Shown here: positions 1 through 26,400 of the stretch, in pieces
Position numbering within the stretch: position 1 is the first letter of the stretch
Layout of the letters: every line of letters starts with the position of its first letter
NCBI GenBank assembly: GCA_003864495.1
Contig: ML133455.1
Coordinates: 1,612,001-1,676,000 of the forward strand
Reading direction: 5' to 3'
DNA from: Nemopilema nomurai
Lineage: Eukaryota > Cnidaria > Scyphozoa > Rhizostomeae > Rhizostomatidae
DNA: 64,000 nucleotides
The notes under the pieces: generated by a model
Seen by the model: only the letters and a program-made list of their open reading frames with translations
What the model was told of the DNA's origin: nothing
Database searches by the model: none
Program-made: the position numbers and the translations under genes

Positions 1-177
1 TGGTACATCGCAAAGTGAAACTATGAAGTTGATTTTTGTTGTCAAAGAACAATTTTGGGCAGGGCCTCATCTACTTCCAATTTCCTTAATTTTTCCCGAT
101 TAACATAATTACTTATCTTAATTAACATTAAAACATTATCTTAAAATTTGAAACAGACACCCAGTTATTCACTATTT

Positions 178-327
178 GAAGAGTTTTAGAGACCTTTGCA
201 TGGAAAGTGCAAAAGAAGAATTTTAGAGAATTGTGCATGCAAAGTGCAATTTGAAGAATTTTAGAGAATTTTGCATGCAAAGTGCAATTTGAAGAATTTT
301 AGAGAATTTTGCATGCAAAGTGCAATA
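178..327. repeat. Four-copy 37-38 bp tandem repeat
   Basis: Units start at 178, 215, 253 and 291. Each reads like GAAGAATTTTAGAGAATTTT followed by GCATGCAAAGTGCAATTT. The matching place in copy A (about 10180-10220) has a single unit, so the array expanded after the duplication or collapsed in copy A. Confidence 0.9.
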
Positions 328-1666
328 GTGATACCTATCTGGCTTCTAATATGGTTACTTTAGGGCAGAGAGAAAGAAACACATCCAAAGATCATGCTTG
401 TGATTTAAGTATTCTTTTTGTTACTTGGCTTCACATTTGGTTTTATATTCATGCAAATAATATTTTGAATTACATTTTCTAGTTCAAATCAATGAGACAT
501 TACCCACAGTCTTTGGAAACTTTCTAATCGTGCTTCTGCTTTCTCCATAAACTTTTAAACATAATGAACAACAAAAATGGACAAGCACAATGTCAACAAC
601 TGGCTGCATTTTATAAATAGTAGCTTAAAGGACAAACATGTAGAACTTTGATAGAATGACTAATACAATTTGACAAGAAAAACAGTTGGTTTATGCTGAG
701 TGATGGTCGTCTTAGCCGTACAGGTCATCTTCATCGTTGTTGTAAAGGCCGCTCCCATCTGCACCCGCACCCTGGTTGCCACCAGTGCCCTGTGAACCCC
801 CACTTCCACCTTGTTGTTGGCCAGGGAATCTAAAGATAAAAACAAATGTAATATTCACTCTTTACTACTAAGATATCACTGCTAGTTTATCATAATGACA
901 TTGTTTATTGTAACCATTTTAACATGTTAGGGCTGAAAAACTATAAGATAGCCAAATTAGTGAAAAACTAATGCACATGTTCAAAAGGTTTTTGCCACAA
1001 GCTCTTTACCTCTTATGGTTGAACCTTATAAAAATAGTCAGGCAGAAGAGGAAAATAAAAAATTTGGACACCATCAAATATTAGCACACATAAAACCATA
1101 CAGAAACATTACAATTTGTGGCACATTCTAAGGGACTAGAATAAAATATTGACCACAAAAGCTTCCTAGTGAAGAAAAAGGAATGTGAATTTAAGGACCT
1201 TGTGGAATATCACAATATCATTTGACTGGTGTAAAATTATGAAGAGCTCTAGTTCTAAATCTCAACATACCATATTTGCTTCTTGGTTTCCCTCCCTTTC
1301 TTTCTCTTTTTGTATGTCAGACTCTATGCTCTCTCTGATTGCAAGTTTGCATGCCTAAAAAAAATTAAACACACAAAAATATGATCAATTTTGTTGTGCA
1401 TTCAAAACTTAGTAACAATCAACAATTGCATTTTCTCCTTTCCTCCATTGCAGCTCTACAGATTCCAATTTAAAATACAGTCACTTTAAAAACCAAAAGA
1501 CAATAGCTTAAAGGTCTAAGGTGACATCACATGAATCAAAAGAATTTCACCCAACAGAATGTCAACCGTTTCTCCTAAACAATTACAAACCCTGTCAACA
1601 TTGATCTATATGATTACAAAATTATTGAAAACATTTTCAATCAAGCATTGCCTTGGCTTTCATCTA

Positions 1667-1828
<162 letters not shown>

Positions 1829-2691
1829 CTACAAAACAGTAAAAAGTATTCATAACACATCATAGAAATAAAAAGCCTTAGTCTCAAAGGCAAAAACAGC
1901 AAACTGATAAGCCACAATATAAGCAGTGATTACTTCCTCAAATGAGAATGCAGTTCTACAACAAGCAAGGCAATGTCGTGAAGCAAGAACTCTCCATCTT
2001 AGGAACAAATAAATCACCATTACTTTAACTATTGGAACCAACCAATAGCGCTTCTAAATCACAAAAAGTAAATGTCAGCACAGCTTCCTAGCAGTTCAAG
2101 ATAATTTGCACTGCACTAGGAACTGGGATGTTTTGCTGTGGCATCTGGTGATCATCATACCTTGATTGCACACAAGGCACAACTGCTTTAAGATGCACGC
2201 AGGAAGGTTTCAAAATCATACATCGAGGAATCACAACAACTACCGTTGCTTAATTAAGTTATGAAAGATAGCTTGAAGCAAATGGCCATGCTTGTTCTAA
2301 ATAGTTTATTTCATTTACTTGTCATGCATTGTAGACAAAATCTGATGAAAACCAAATCACCCCTTAAATGCATTGTAATTAAAGCGTTGCAAGTATGACA
2401 AGGGTGACAATTGGGCATCCTACCTTGGCAACAGGAGACTTTCTGAGTGATGCATTCAAAATAGACAGTCTGGACTAAAAATTAAAGCAAAGAAACAATA
2501 TTTTGAAATGACAGTTCAAAATATTTGAGTGAATGTATATAATTTTACATTGTTGATATCAAAATGTCTAATAGTGATGTTTAAAGTAATACTTTTGCAT
2601 TTCACAAAGCTTATAACAAAAATACATACCCAAGCTCTTCCTAATTTCTTACACTTTCAATCAACTTATTTTGAAAGTTTGGATCACACTA

Positions 2692-2910
<219 letters not shown>

Positions 2911-3554
2911 TTACAAATAACTGTTGATCCTCTATAATTTATTCACACATAACAACCAGCTCTTGACCAACATTTGCTTTACAATTTCATTCATTCTGCT
3001 TCAAAGCCATTAATGTTTGTTTTGCTTCAGCTTTGCGGCCAGGAATATTGTTTTTCTATTTGATTATGATCTTTGCTAACCTATTCAGTTGCGTTCTTTT
3101 ATAAAGAAACTTTTACAACTTTGAAACAAGTCCATTTCTCTACTTCTATTCTTTGATGTCTTTTTTGGACAACTTAAGTACAAACTACGCAAGAATAGGG
3201 CTTTCCAGCAGAAGATGAAACTGGAAGACAATTTCCTTACATCCCTTTAGCCCAAGATTAAATAGATACCAACATAATTCAGAGTACAATGAAAGATAAT
3301 CTGTATCTTCCTGTAGCATAGCTGTTAAGATGTGGTGATCTTATATAACAAATGCTATTCAAGTCTAAAAAATGGTGTTACATTATGTTACTTTGCAACA
3401 TGTTGCATCCAAAAAGAACATTTGTAAATGCAGACAGTTGCAGAGAAAGTATGATATTGCATCTCTTGATTATCGAAGGTCCATTATAATGGATCCAAGA
3501 TTGTATGAAGATGCCAAAGAAACCAGGGAATGCCCAAATGTTGACAAATGCTCA

Positions 3555-3734
<180 letters not shown>

Positions 3735-4196
3735 CTAGAAAACATACATCCTTTCAAAAGAAAAACATACTAAGCCTTTATTCATCAAAAGTCAACTCAA
3801 AATGTATTGTAGCATTTCTCTGACTATTCAAAAGAGCCAGGCCCTTCATAAGCCAGCTATCATAGTACAAAATTATCTAGCATCATCATTGATCACAGAA
3901 TGATCAAACTGACACTCTGCAATTGTATTGAGATGCAAAAGTTCAACTGCTGAATCCTGAAACATCATAACACATAGAGAAAGCAACATTTATTATGTTA
4001 ATCCAGAAGACAAAGAATTACCAATATTGCAATAAATGCACCCCAAATCATGTCAAGAATGACGTATAACATTTTGATGTGAGGTTATTAGGCTTCCTAA
4101 AGGAAATCAAGTCAGTTTCAGAAATTTTCTGCTCATAAATAATTTTGAAGTTGAAATGGGCAATAGTCAAGACCCCAGAAATGGAAAGCAATGTTA

Positions 4197-4575
<379 letters not shown>

Positions 4576-4770
4576 CTAGAAAACAAATGGCCACAACAAG
4601 AGTCAGTAGAAACACCTTTTGAAAGTCATCAAGTCAAAAAGAGCAATATAAGAGAAAAAAATTGTAACCTGAAAAAGGCAACTGGCAGATATCTAGATGA
4701 TGATATCAAACAACTAGCAATAAATCTGATGAACTTTCAAATAAAGATGCATACAAAATATCTGATAACA

Positions 4771-4905
4771 TTGTTCCTGGCATTCCAAATTCAAAAGTAG
4801 TTTGTACTACCATTGGAATTACATCAATCTCGTTCTAGCACCCTGTGATCACCATAACTCAATCGTTAATAAGGCATGGCTGCTTTGGGATGCATCCTGC
4901 TTTGA
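4771..4905. repeat. Intronic interspersed repeat, copy-B member
   Basis: A stretch beginning near TTGTTCCTGGCATTCC and containing CTAGCACCCTGTGATCACCA and GGCTGCTTTGGGATGC. Diverged relatives lie at 5515-5590 continuing at 8824-8895, at 15877-16017, and more distantly at 2105-2200 and 12446-12545. All lie in VCP introns of both copies. The family is unidentified. The hAT element inserted into the CTAGCACC of one member. Confidence 0.6.
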
Positions 4906-5155
4906 AAATGGTGCTATGTCTATGCACATATCCTCATAGACCAACAAAAGTGCTTAACATAGCTTAGTTAACTAACAAGAAATCATCCAGCATTCAGTAA
5001 GATATGCAGCTAGAAATTCTCCTAAAACATCACCTAGCTCCAGGTTAACTGCTTTAAATACCGTTTTTAAAGGCACAAAAGTATTATATACAGTTTGAAG
5101 TTTAGGTTCAAATAATGTCCCTTTGAAGAGATGCATCGAAAGCATGTGCTGTTCA

Positions 5156-5572
<417 letters not shown>

Positions 5573-5590
5573 TCAAGTTTTTCTAGCACC

Positions 5591-8500
5591 CAGGGCCGTC
5601 GAGAGACGGGCCGGGCCCCAGGGCTGGGACTGTCATGGGGCCCCACCGTCGAAGGCTGCAAAAACCTTTTTTGGGTTACGCCCTTAGCAATGCAGTTAGA
5701 TGGACTGTAAAAGGCATTAATTTTGAAATCAAGGCCCCCAGAAACACTTGAATTTGTATTTTAAGGTCTTTAACAGAACATATAATTAGTGACTATATAA
5801 AATAAATCATTAAAACAAATCAGAGTTAATTTAATGTTTAAAAAACTGCTTTTCTTGCTTTCCTCATGGCGAAATCCTTAATTACATTTGTAAAATCCAT
5901 TTTTCTTGCTGTTTCACTCTCGATGCTTAAGACGGCCAAATCTGAAAGTCGTTGCTGAGTCATTGTGCTCCTCAAAAAGTTCTTTATTTGCTTGAGTTTG
6001 CTAAATGATCGCTCAGCCGAAGCAACGGTCACGGGCAGTGTGCAAAAAATTCTCAATGCTGTACACACGTTGAAAAAAATCTCATCAAGTTTAAATTGGC
6101 TTATGCTGTTTAATAACTGCAACGGATTCAACGATTTCTCTCCAAAATTTGCCTTGTGGATTGACCTGATGTGGACCATTTCTTCTCTCAGTCCATCGAG
6201 GCAAATATCCACTTCATATTTACTGGCAAAGATGTCACAGGCCTGCAAAATTTCCTCTTCAGACATAATCAAGTACTCCCAAAGAAAGCTGAACGTGTGG
6301 TAAATGCGATTTGCAGCATCAAAGCGTGTTGTCAAACCTGAAATCACGGAATCAACAATTGTATGGAATACATCACGCTTGAATGCCCTCGCTTCTCTGC
6401 TTTCGATTTCATCAGCCTCATCTCCACCTTCTTCGACATCTCTTTTGCTCTTGCGCGTTTTCGGAAATTCAGCCAAAATGTTTAGTGAATTTGCAACTAG
6501 CTTCGATTCATTCAAAATCATAGGCCATTGGCTGCGCAGTTCCTTAAGCTCGTCAATCAGGCTTCTTAAGTTTGAGACCTCAACATCGATCGTTGCTTCC
6601 CTTGCCTGAATTACTTGGTTTCTTTGGTCGATTGGGACAAGAACCTTCGACCACAAGGCAGACATCACTATGCATGTAAATGATGACACATACTTAATCG
6701 CGCCGTTGACTTCAATGGTTGTTTTCGGGGTAAGATTCAGCAACAGGAGATCTTCAAGGGCGTTCTTGATTCCTGGCAAATGGGCTGCAAATGGTCGGAC
6801 GCTAGCAACGCGATCAGTCCATCTTGTACATGATAATCCATGTAGTGACGACCCAACATGGCTTAGTAAAATGTTCCATCTCTGTGGACTGCACGAGAAA
6901 AGGTTGTATATAGTTTGTACCATACCAAAAAATGTAACAGCTTCAGGACAGCATACGGCGGAATTGGTACCACAGAGATTCAACGAGTGGCAGGCACAGG
7001 GTGAGTACAGGCACAAAGGATTGACCGAATTCACATGCTGCTGAGCACCATTATATCTCCCTGACATGTTGGCAGCATTATCATAGCCTTGGCCTCGACA
7101 GTCAGCAATAGGTATTCCGTACTTCTCCAAAGTCTTCAAAATTAAGTTAGCGATCTCGAGACCCGACTTCTTAAAACAGTCAACAAAGGCTAGAAATCTT
7201 TCTTGAACTGTGAAAATCTCACCGTCATTGGTAAGGTACCTAAGAATGAAGGTAGTTTGCTCTGTGTGACTTGCATCTGGTGTGCCATCAACCATAATCG
7301 CAAAGTACTTTGAGACCTTGCGCTCTTCTAAAATATGATTTCTCACTTGTGCAGCACAAATATTTATAAACTCATTTTGAGATTCTGGTGACAAATAGTG
7401 AGCCTGGAGTCTAGTCCCTTTCTCTTGTGCGGATTTCACTTTACCAATGTGCTCTTGAAGAAGAGGATCGTAACGTGCAAGCAACTCTAAAATCCCAAGA
7501 AAGTTGCCGTTGTGCGTATCACCAATCTTCTCTGAATCCCCACGAAACGCAAGCCCTCGCTCTCCAAGAAACATGACTACGTCAAGGATTCGTTGCAGTA
7601 ACATTTTCCATCTTTCTGCTTCAGACAAAACACTTTTCTCCAATAACAAATCTACATCAGCATCTGCTTCTAAGCGTCGTTGAAGCTCACGCCATGCCAA
7701 GTAACACTTGATGTGGGCATTGCCTCTCTCATGTTCTGGGAGTCTTTCCCACAATCTTTTCCAGCTGTCGTTCGCTCCCCAACCACAAGGAGAAGCCAAT
7801 TTTGATTTTGAACCATTATCAATAGTGTGGCCAAACAACCTGCATGGCAAACAATAGAGTGCAGCCTTTGTAGGACTGAAAACAAGCCAGCTTCTTCTTA
7901 CTAACTCCCCATTTTGCTGCTTCACATTTAGGACCGTTGTTGGAAATTTGTGGCCGTCGCAATCTTTGGGAAACTCTGGAGGATGAGGCAAATTACCAGT
8001 TCTAACAACCTTTTCTAACTCCTTTATCGTTGGAAATCCGGTCAATGTGCCGACATCAAAACTAAATGATCCACTATGGACAGTATCTTGATTTAATGAC
8101 GAATCAGTAGTGCTTTCTCTACTTTCTGTGGTGTCATGGTCTACCGAAGCAGCCAAGCCGTCTGTGTCCTCTTCTTCTTCAGCAGTGCTTTGAACAGAGC
8201 TTTCGCCAGGTTTATTTAAAATTGAATCACCTTCATTGTCTCTTTTGTAAGCACCAACCTCAAACAATGTGCGAGAGGCTTTCTTTGTTTCTTTTTCTCG
8301 TATCTTTTTTTCCTGCCTTTTCTGAGCACCAGACTTGTGCCTGTAAGATGACATCGCAGGGGTTGGTTGGATCGTGATCCCGCTTAGTGATTTTGATGAA
8401 GACTTTTATAGCGTTTGGATTTGTCTTGGTTCTTCGCATGTGCTTTTTCTCTGGTGTACGCCGTGAATGGAAGATTTACTTTTACGTTTATAGGAAGTCC

Positions 8501-8823
8501 ACACAAGCAATAACTAAAACATTTGACCTAAAAGTAGATGTATGTAAGTGCAATCGAATTTTTCGGCTTCCGGAGAAGTATATTATGATCGTCAGTGTTT
8601 TAATTATAAACCATAACAGGAAAAGGCCCTCATCATAGACCAGCTTGTTGATCGCTTGTTGAAAGATTAAATTTCGAATATCAATCGGGTCATGGGCCCA
8701 CTCTGCCAATGCTGCTAATTGAAAACTCATAGCCAAAAATAAATACCTTATTTTCTACGGGCCCCTCAAGGCCCCGGGCCCCCTGGTAACTACCCTGGCT
8801 ACCCCCCCCTCTCGACGGTCCTG
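5591..8823 (-). mobile_element. Complete autonomous hAT transposon
   Basis: The element is 3233 bp. It starts CAGGGCCGTCGAGAG and ends with the inverse of CAGGACCGTCGAGAG (14 of 15 positions match). It is flanked by the perfect 8-bp target duplication CTAGCACC (5583-5590 and 8824-8831). Copy A of the VCP duplication has the uninterrupted site at about 15948, which fixes both ends exactly. It carries one long intact transposase frame on the minus strand and GC-rich subterminal sequence at both ends. An 8-bp duplication, CAGGG-type ends and a TTF/DUF4371/hATC transposase are all typical of the hAT superfamily. Confidence 0.97.
5838..8354 (-). CDS. hAT transposase with TTF-type zinc finger and hATC domain
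   Basis: An intact 838-residue frame starting at ATG 8352-8354. The N-terminus is basic, then acidic and Ser/Thr-rich (about 1-100). A TTF-type zinc finger follows: YCLPCRLF near residue 168 and HERGNAHIKCYLAW near 208. Next is a DUF4371-like catalytic region (about 235-440) with FAIMVDGTPD and GQGYDNAANMSG, which look like the first two acidic positions of a hAT RNase-H fold, then a CTRW motif. The C-terminal hAT dimerisation segment reads LPVTVASAERSFSKLK and then LRSTM..RL (about residues 765-815). Domesticated relatives include the ZMYM1-like and THAP12/p52rIPK-like proteins, but the flanking terminal repeats and target duplication show this is a transposon gene. The lack of stops or shifts implies a recent insertion. 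Confidence 0.95.
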   Translation of the reverse strand: MSSYRHKSGAQKRQEKKIREKETKKASRTLFEVGAYKRDNEGDSILNKPGESSVQSTAEEEEDTDGLAASVDHDTTESRESTTDSSLNQDTVHSGSFSFDVGTLTGFPTIKELEKVVRTGNLPHPPEFPKDCDGHKFPTTVLNVKQQNGELVRRSWLVFSPTKAALYCLPCRLFGHTIDNGSKSKLASPCGWGANDSWKRLWERLPEHERGNAHIKCYLAWRELQRRLEADADVDLLLEKSVLSEAERWKMLLQRILDVVMFLGERGLAFRGDSEKIGDTHNGNFLGILELLARYDPLLQEHIGKVKSAQEKGTRLQAHYLSPESQNEFINICAAQVRNHILEERKVSKYFAIMVDGTPDASHTEQTTFILRYLTNDGEIFTVQERFLAFVDCFKKSGLEIANLILKTLEKYGIPIADCRGQGYDNAANMSGRYNGAQQHVNSVNPLCLYSPCACHSLNLCGTNSAVCCPEAVTFFGMVQTIYNLFSCSPQRWNILLSHVGSSLHGLSCTRWTDRVASVRPFAAHLPGIKNALEDLLLLNLTPKTTIEVNGAIKYVSSFTCIVMSALWSKVLVPIDQRNQVIQAREATIDVEVSNLRSLIDELKELRSQWPMILNESKLVANSLNILAEFPKTRKSKRDVEEGGDEADEIESREARAFKRDVFHTIVDSVISGLTTRFDAANRIYHTFSFLWEYLIMSEEEILQACDIFASKYEVDICLDGLREEMVHIRSIHKANFGEKSLNPLQLLNSISQFKLDEIFFNVCTALRIFCTLPVTVASAERSFSKLKQIKNFLRSTMTQQRLSDLAVLSIESETARKMDFTNVIKDFAMRKARKAVF

Positions 8824-8850
8824 CTAGCACCCTCTGAACACCATACCCTA

Positions 8851-9057
<207 letters not shown>

Positions 9058-9150
9058 TTAAACACAACAAGAAAATTGCAAAATAGAGCCATTCCAAACT
9101 CAAAGGTAATTACGCAATAGTAATAATTAGGAAGAATAGGAACTTGATTA

Positions 9151-9294
<144 letters not shown>

Positions 9295-9689
9295 CTAAAT
9301 AATAAATCAAGAGTTCTATGATTGCAGAAGTGCATTGAAAAAAAAGAAAACTAGAAGTACTAAGAAGGGGTAGATCTGTGAAATGCATGCACTTTTCAAA
9401 CAATTATTAACCCTGAATCAGGGATGAAACTTTTGCCTATAAGCTGTAGTATCAAACGTAAGATCTTTAGTTTTTGGCTTTAGAATATAAACCTCAAATA
9501 TGAAAGTTGCAGTCAAGTAACATCATATCAAGAAAAAACTGGAAATATAAGTCATATTTAACTAAAACAAACCATCTTTCAATATTTCATAGGATGTAAG
9601 AAGTACCTTTTCTCTTTTTGGGGCAATGTCATCAATTTCATCAATAAATATAATTGCAGGAGAATTTTTCTAAGCTTCCTCAATGCTAA

Positions 9690-9998
9690 AATCACTTGGA
9701 ACTTTTATGTTGCAGTCATGTACCGAAACCACATTAATAATATATTAACAGTGACTTTATATTAATAATTGTAGTTAGTGTTGATAGTTCAGAGGTAATG
9801 TTTTTCACCTAGGCAAGATGCAAGCCCTGTTTGAAATGTCAAAAACAATGAAGAAAAATAAAATTCTTCTCATTACATGACAAATTACTCTGAATCATGG
9901 AAGGAAATAAAGCATGTTAAAAATGGACGATACCTTAAGTGGATGACCTTAATCGTAGCCTTAAATGGATGATAGGTTTATAAAAGATGCAAAATATA
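9690..9998. other. Spacer between the two VCP copies
   Basis: About 310 bp between the end of copy B homology and the start of copy A homology. I see no coding signal. It contains an imperfect direct repeat around TTAAGTGGATGA and TTAAATGGATGA (about 9935-9972). It holds the duplication junction, or unique sequence corresponding to what lies left of the window. Confidence 0.6.
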
Positions 9999-9999
9999 T

Positions 10000-21981
<11,982 letters not shown>

Positions 21982-22137
21982 CTTGCTTCGTTTATGGTGA
22001 TTCAAAAATCACACCCGTCTGGCGTTATCGTTGAAGTATAATGGCCAGCGGGAGCAGCGTCCTTAGACCTCAAGCATTCAAACTTTGCTAGAAAAATGAG
22101 AAGCACTGTCAGGATTACGCGTGCGTTTATGAAAAGA

Positions 22138-22145
22138 TGACGTCA
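22138..22145. promoter_or_regulatory. Full CRE/ATF palindrome upstream of VCP
   Basis: TGACGTCA, 157 bp upstream of the VCP start codon. This is the consensus for CREB/ATF-type bZIP factors. VCP is stress-responsive in other animals, so a bZIP input is plausible here, but it is inferred from the motif alone. Confidence 0.45.
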
Positions 22146-23418
22146 GATGCCTCTTTTCAGACACTGCAACGGAAAGGAGGCTGACAACTCTTCGTGTCCA
22201 CTGAACACGTTTGAACACGTAATCATCTGATTAATTTTTTAAGATATTTTATCTTTAGAAATGTTATGAGCCTATCTAATGTTGGAATATGACATTAGCA
22301 AACAAAAATCTGACCATGAAATGCTACTACTTTTGTAATGAATGCTTTTCATTTACCTGATGGTTGATGCAAAACTGTATCTTGAATAAAGGTAAATTAT
22401 TCGTTGTAGTCTTACAGTAACGTTGCTGTAGCATAGTAAATACAAGACAATTACTAATGTTCTACCTTCTGACCACATTGTAAAAATTTATTGGTATTTA
22501 CGTCAATTTATATCGTTAACAGTGTACTGAAAACTAATTAAAGATGACTGCTTGTTTTACAGGTAAAACGGGACTGCTAATTAACCAATCAATGGGAAAG
22601 ACCATTCATGATGGATTAAAAAATCAAAACATCATTGTTATTATGCCCTATCCACCTCTGAAAAAGCTAAACCGTGGACTGGATGCTCTAATCTACTCAA
22701 TAAAACTGCAATGAAATAACGAATGAGGTACCAATGACAACAAAGGCTGATGGTAAACAGGGATGAAACTAGGACAAGATAATACTGGAAAAGGTCAAAG
22801 ACGCTTGCAGCAAGATTTAGTTTTTTTAAACTTTTACTAGCAATCAAAATGTGAACAGCTTAGAACTTAGTAAACTATAAACATTTAGCAGCGTTTTGTT
22901 AAAACTAGAAAATAAAATCTTTGCAGCATTTGTCCCCAATTAGCTTGTAAGCTAAAGATATTTGACACATTAATAAAGATATTGATTGATTGATTAATTT
23001 ACTGATCGGTTGATTGCTCGACTGATTGATTGGTTGATTTGTGGCTGACTACTGATGCTGTAGGATTTCATGTGCCTGTACCTTTGATATTTGTTTATGA
23101 TATTCAATCTCCCAAATGCAGGTGTTTATCTCTTGCTCATCAGGTCTAGAAGATCCTCCTGGTTATTTGTTTGCGTTGGGCATAAACGCTTGTTGTAAAC
23201 AGAAACGATGAAAACGGCGTATTAAAATAATCCTGACGGTTACCTTTGCGCGGACATGACTGTAGGGCTATTTTTAGAAAAAGAAAGCAATACCATTAAA
23301 AATCTATTACAAACTAAACATCAGTTTCTCATCAAAGAGTTCCCAGACATTTGTCTCCAAATATTTATAAGATAAGCGATGAAGCTTTTGCATTTTCAGA
23401 TTGCTCCCAGCTGTTCGA
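22146..23418. other. Intergenic between VCP and BABAM1, no gene seen
   Basis: I see no supported coding sequence. The only local structure is a run of imperfect GATT repeats (about 22981-23042). BABAM1 ends at 23419 on the same strand as VCP, so this interval holds the BABAM1 3' untranslated region and the distal VCP promoter. Confidence 0.55.
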
Positions 23419-26400
23419 TTACAATACGTTTCCGACGACTTCTTCAGCTGGTGATGGAATCAGATCATAGGAAGCTTCGTTTTGAGGTGACCTCTGCAAA
23501 GGATGGGAGATCAGCTTTGCGAATGTCTCAAACAGAATTTTGGCACTGCCTGAGACTTCCAATATGTATCCCTTTTCCTCCTTGTCTAGATTGCAGAAGA
23601 AGTCATAAATCTCCTGAAAAAGAGAAACAGTGATAGGAAAATCGTTGCTTAGAAGCTGGTCAGGTAATTAAAAATAACTGCGTGTTCGTAAAAGCTACGA
23701 AAGTTGACTTTCCACAAGAGAAATGAAAAACAATTTGCAGAGCCTGTGCTCAACAGAAATGAAGAAGACAGATCTGGCGTCAATACAATGAGTGAGAATT
23801 ACTATGAAATGCGATGAGCTTCAAATATGGACGCTCTATTCGATGCTGTCTTGCAATAACCCTTCTTCATATTCTTGCTTCGTTTTACACCTTACCCGAC
23901 GAAGTCAAAATAATTCATCTTGCACGCCTTGTGACAACAAGAGCTCCAAACAATCAACAGCCCAGAATATTGTTTTGAATATTGAATATAGTGCTATAGA
24001 ATTGACCATATTTATATTTAACTATCGGAAGACAAGAAGACAAAAGTTAAGTCAAGTTATGCCTCTTCCGGTTGAAAACGTTCTTCTGATTCTTGCTACG
24101 TTTGAACACCTAGACAAGCATCTAAACTCAAAATCAACACATACTGCAACTATTTGTTAGGAAAAAGGGATATCTTTAGAAAAGACATATGAATGTTTGA
24201 AACAATTCAGAGCAGGTAATTATCAGAAAATTTGATATTTTGTTTTGGCTGTTGTCGTGACAACGCAGGCTACCTGAATTATCTGGTAAGGCTGTCTATG
24301 ACGATGAAAGCTGGAAAAACTCGAACTCTAAACTTAGCCATTGACTGTATGATATCCAAATGCTTTAAGGTAGAGACGCCAAGCACCAATAACCAAGATG
24401 ATTGCAGCTAAGACAGCGATAGGCCAAAATAACCCGGATAAACCTTAAATTGTTAATTGCGCCGAACTGATAGTGATGACATTTATCACCTGGCGTTCAA
24501 TGTTTAGCAAATGTCAAGTCATTGTTTGTAAGGAAACAGAGCAGTCCATACCTCCTTTCGAAGCAAGAAAATAACGAAATTGGCAAAACAAAACACAACT
24601 GTTTATCATTCTGCAAAGAAGCATTCTTGGTGTCCATAGTATCAACAGCTGGATGAACGATTCAAACAAGGGCTTCTTAGGACAATATAAGCCATTGAAA
24701 TCATGCCATTTACTTATAGTTTATATATACTCAAAAATACCCAGGTGAAAAGACGACCTAGCTTGCCCAATCATACGAAAATTGTCGTCACTGTATATTG
24801 GAAAGCAAAACCAAAAACCGTGTTCGTTAACATACATTAGCTTTTTAATACTTGACTCTTGGGCAGAGACAGTTATGGCAAAACCATTGATACAAAATGG
24901 ACAAAAGAAAGAACGAACGAAAGTCGAATTGATACCTCAGCTTTGTTATCTGGAGAAGGAATTTCGTGGAGATAGAGAACATCCAAAAAGAAGTATGGTG
25001 ATTTTTTCAAATTTTCGAATTCCTGCAAGAAGAAAGATGGTTTAAGTAAACATAAGTTATTCATCAACTTAGATGATGATAGATATATTTTTAGCATGTT
25101 TTGTAACAGGTTTTAACATATGAATGACCTTGAAAATTGGAATTACTAAACACTTTCTTCTTGCTTTCGATTCAAACATAAACCTGCAGTTTTTTTACAA
25201 AATCAACATCGAAATTGCAGGACACATTCTCACCTTTAGCTTCTCTTCTGATATACTCAAACTACAGTGAGACCTTCCGTAAATGAAAATCACACGCAAA
25301 ACATGCGGAGGCGGCAATGCAATGTCTTCCACCTCGGGGAGTGCACAATGCTCTTTTCTGAAAAATAATTGCTCAATAATCTCCTTGTGACAGAAGAAGA
25401 AAAAACCAGGCTGAATTTGCCAATCAAAAAATTAAAAATTAAATCCCAACTACAAGGGTAAAACAAAGCTCATGCACATTGTGGTGATGATCAGTGGTAG
25501 ATAGTCAATAAATTATCACAGCAGAGAACATTTACTGGCACAGCAGAGAACACTAACTGACAACGGTCACTATTCTTTACTCAATTTTTAGCAATAATAT
25601 TCATACCCACCATTAAATGGCATTTAACTTGTTGTGTGCAAAACATTCATGACTTGCAGGCCTTCCTGGGAATAAATTAGCACACGTGTGGCATTTCGCA
25701 CTCCTAGATTGTGGTAGGAGTGCGATGGAGTGCTATTGGTACTTTTTCTTATTACTACAGATTTTCTGTTGCATACTATATAGAGCCATAAAAAATTGAA
25801 TGTTTCTTATTGCTTTTCATTTACCGGTGGTTTTTTAAAATTTTGAGCCTTCTACCGTTTAGTTTTTTGTAAAGCGGTTTCTCATAATAAGAGGAGAAAA
25901 TGTAACAAAGTTTTGATTGTTCTTACAACACACAATCAACCATTAAAAATAGTGTTTTAAAAACATGTGCGTGTCAATGCCGATCTGTGATAAAAACGTG
26001 GCGGAGCATCTGATTGGAAAATTGCTTCAAAGTAGTCAAATAAAAATGTTTTCTGTTGTCTTTTCAAAAAATTAGAATGAACAGGAACTTGCTGCACTTC
26101 TGCACACTTCATGTTTACAATGCTGAAATTTTGAACTTTCAAAACGTTGTGTAAAACTAGTCCCCATGTTATGGTCGTTTGGTCCGTGTTTTATTGTAAG
26201 CAATAATTGTCACAACGGTCCTCCAAAATGACGTGCTGGCACCGCATAATGTTTAACTCGAACAAAGTAAACATCAAAGCGTTACTGCCACCTTGTTAGT
26301 TCCCTGCGCTAATCAACATTTGCTTGCCACACCTCTGCCAACGATTCTGAGCCAATTTTTTTTAGCTCAATGCATGCAGCCTTTCTATGGTTGCAGTTAA

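Noticed and set aside
660..845. Frame with a Val/Arg-rich product repeated at 10553-10738
   Set aside because: Off-frame reading of the VCP terminal exon coding the Gly/Gln-rich tail.
5965..7044. Plus-strand frames of 101-124 codons
   Set aside because: Antisense shadows of the hAT transposase.
24782..25097. Frames on both strands around 25.0 kb as independent genes
   Set aside because: The minus-strand part is a BABAM1 exon (24936-25022) read into its introns; the plus-strand one is its shadow.
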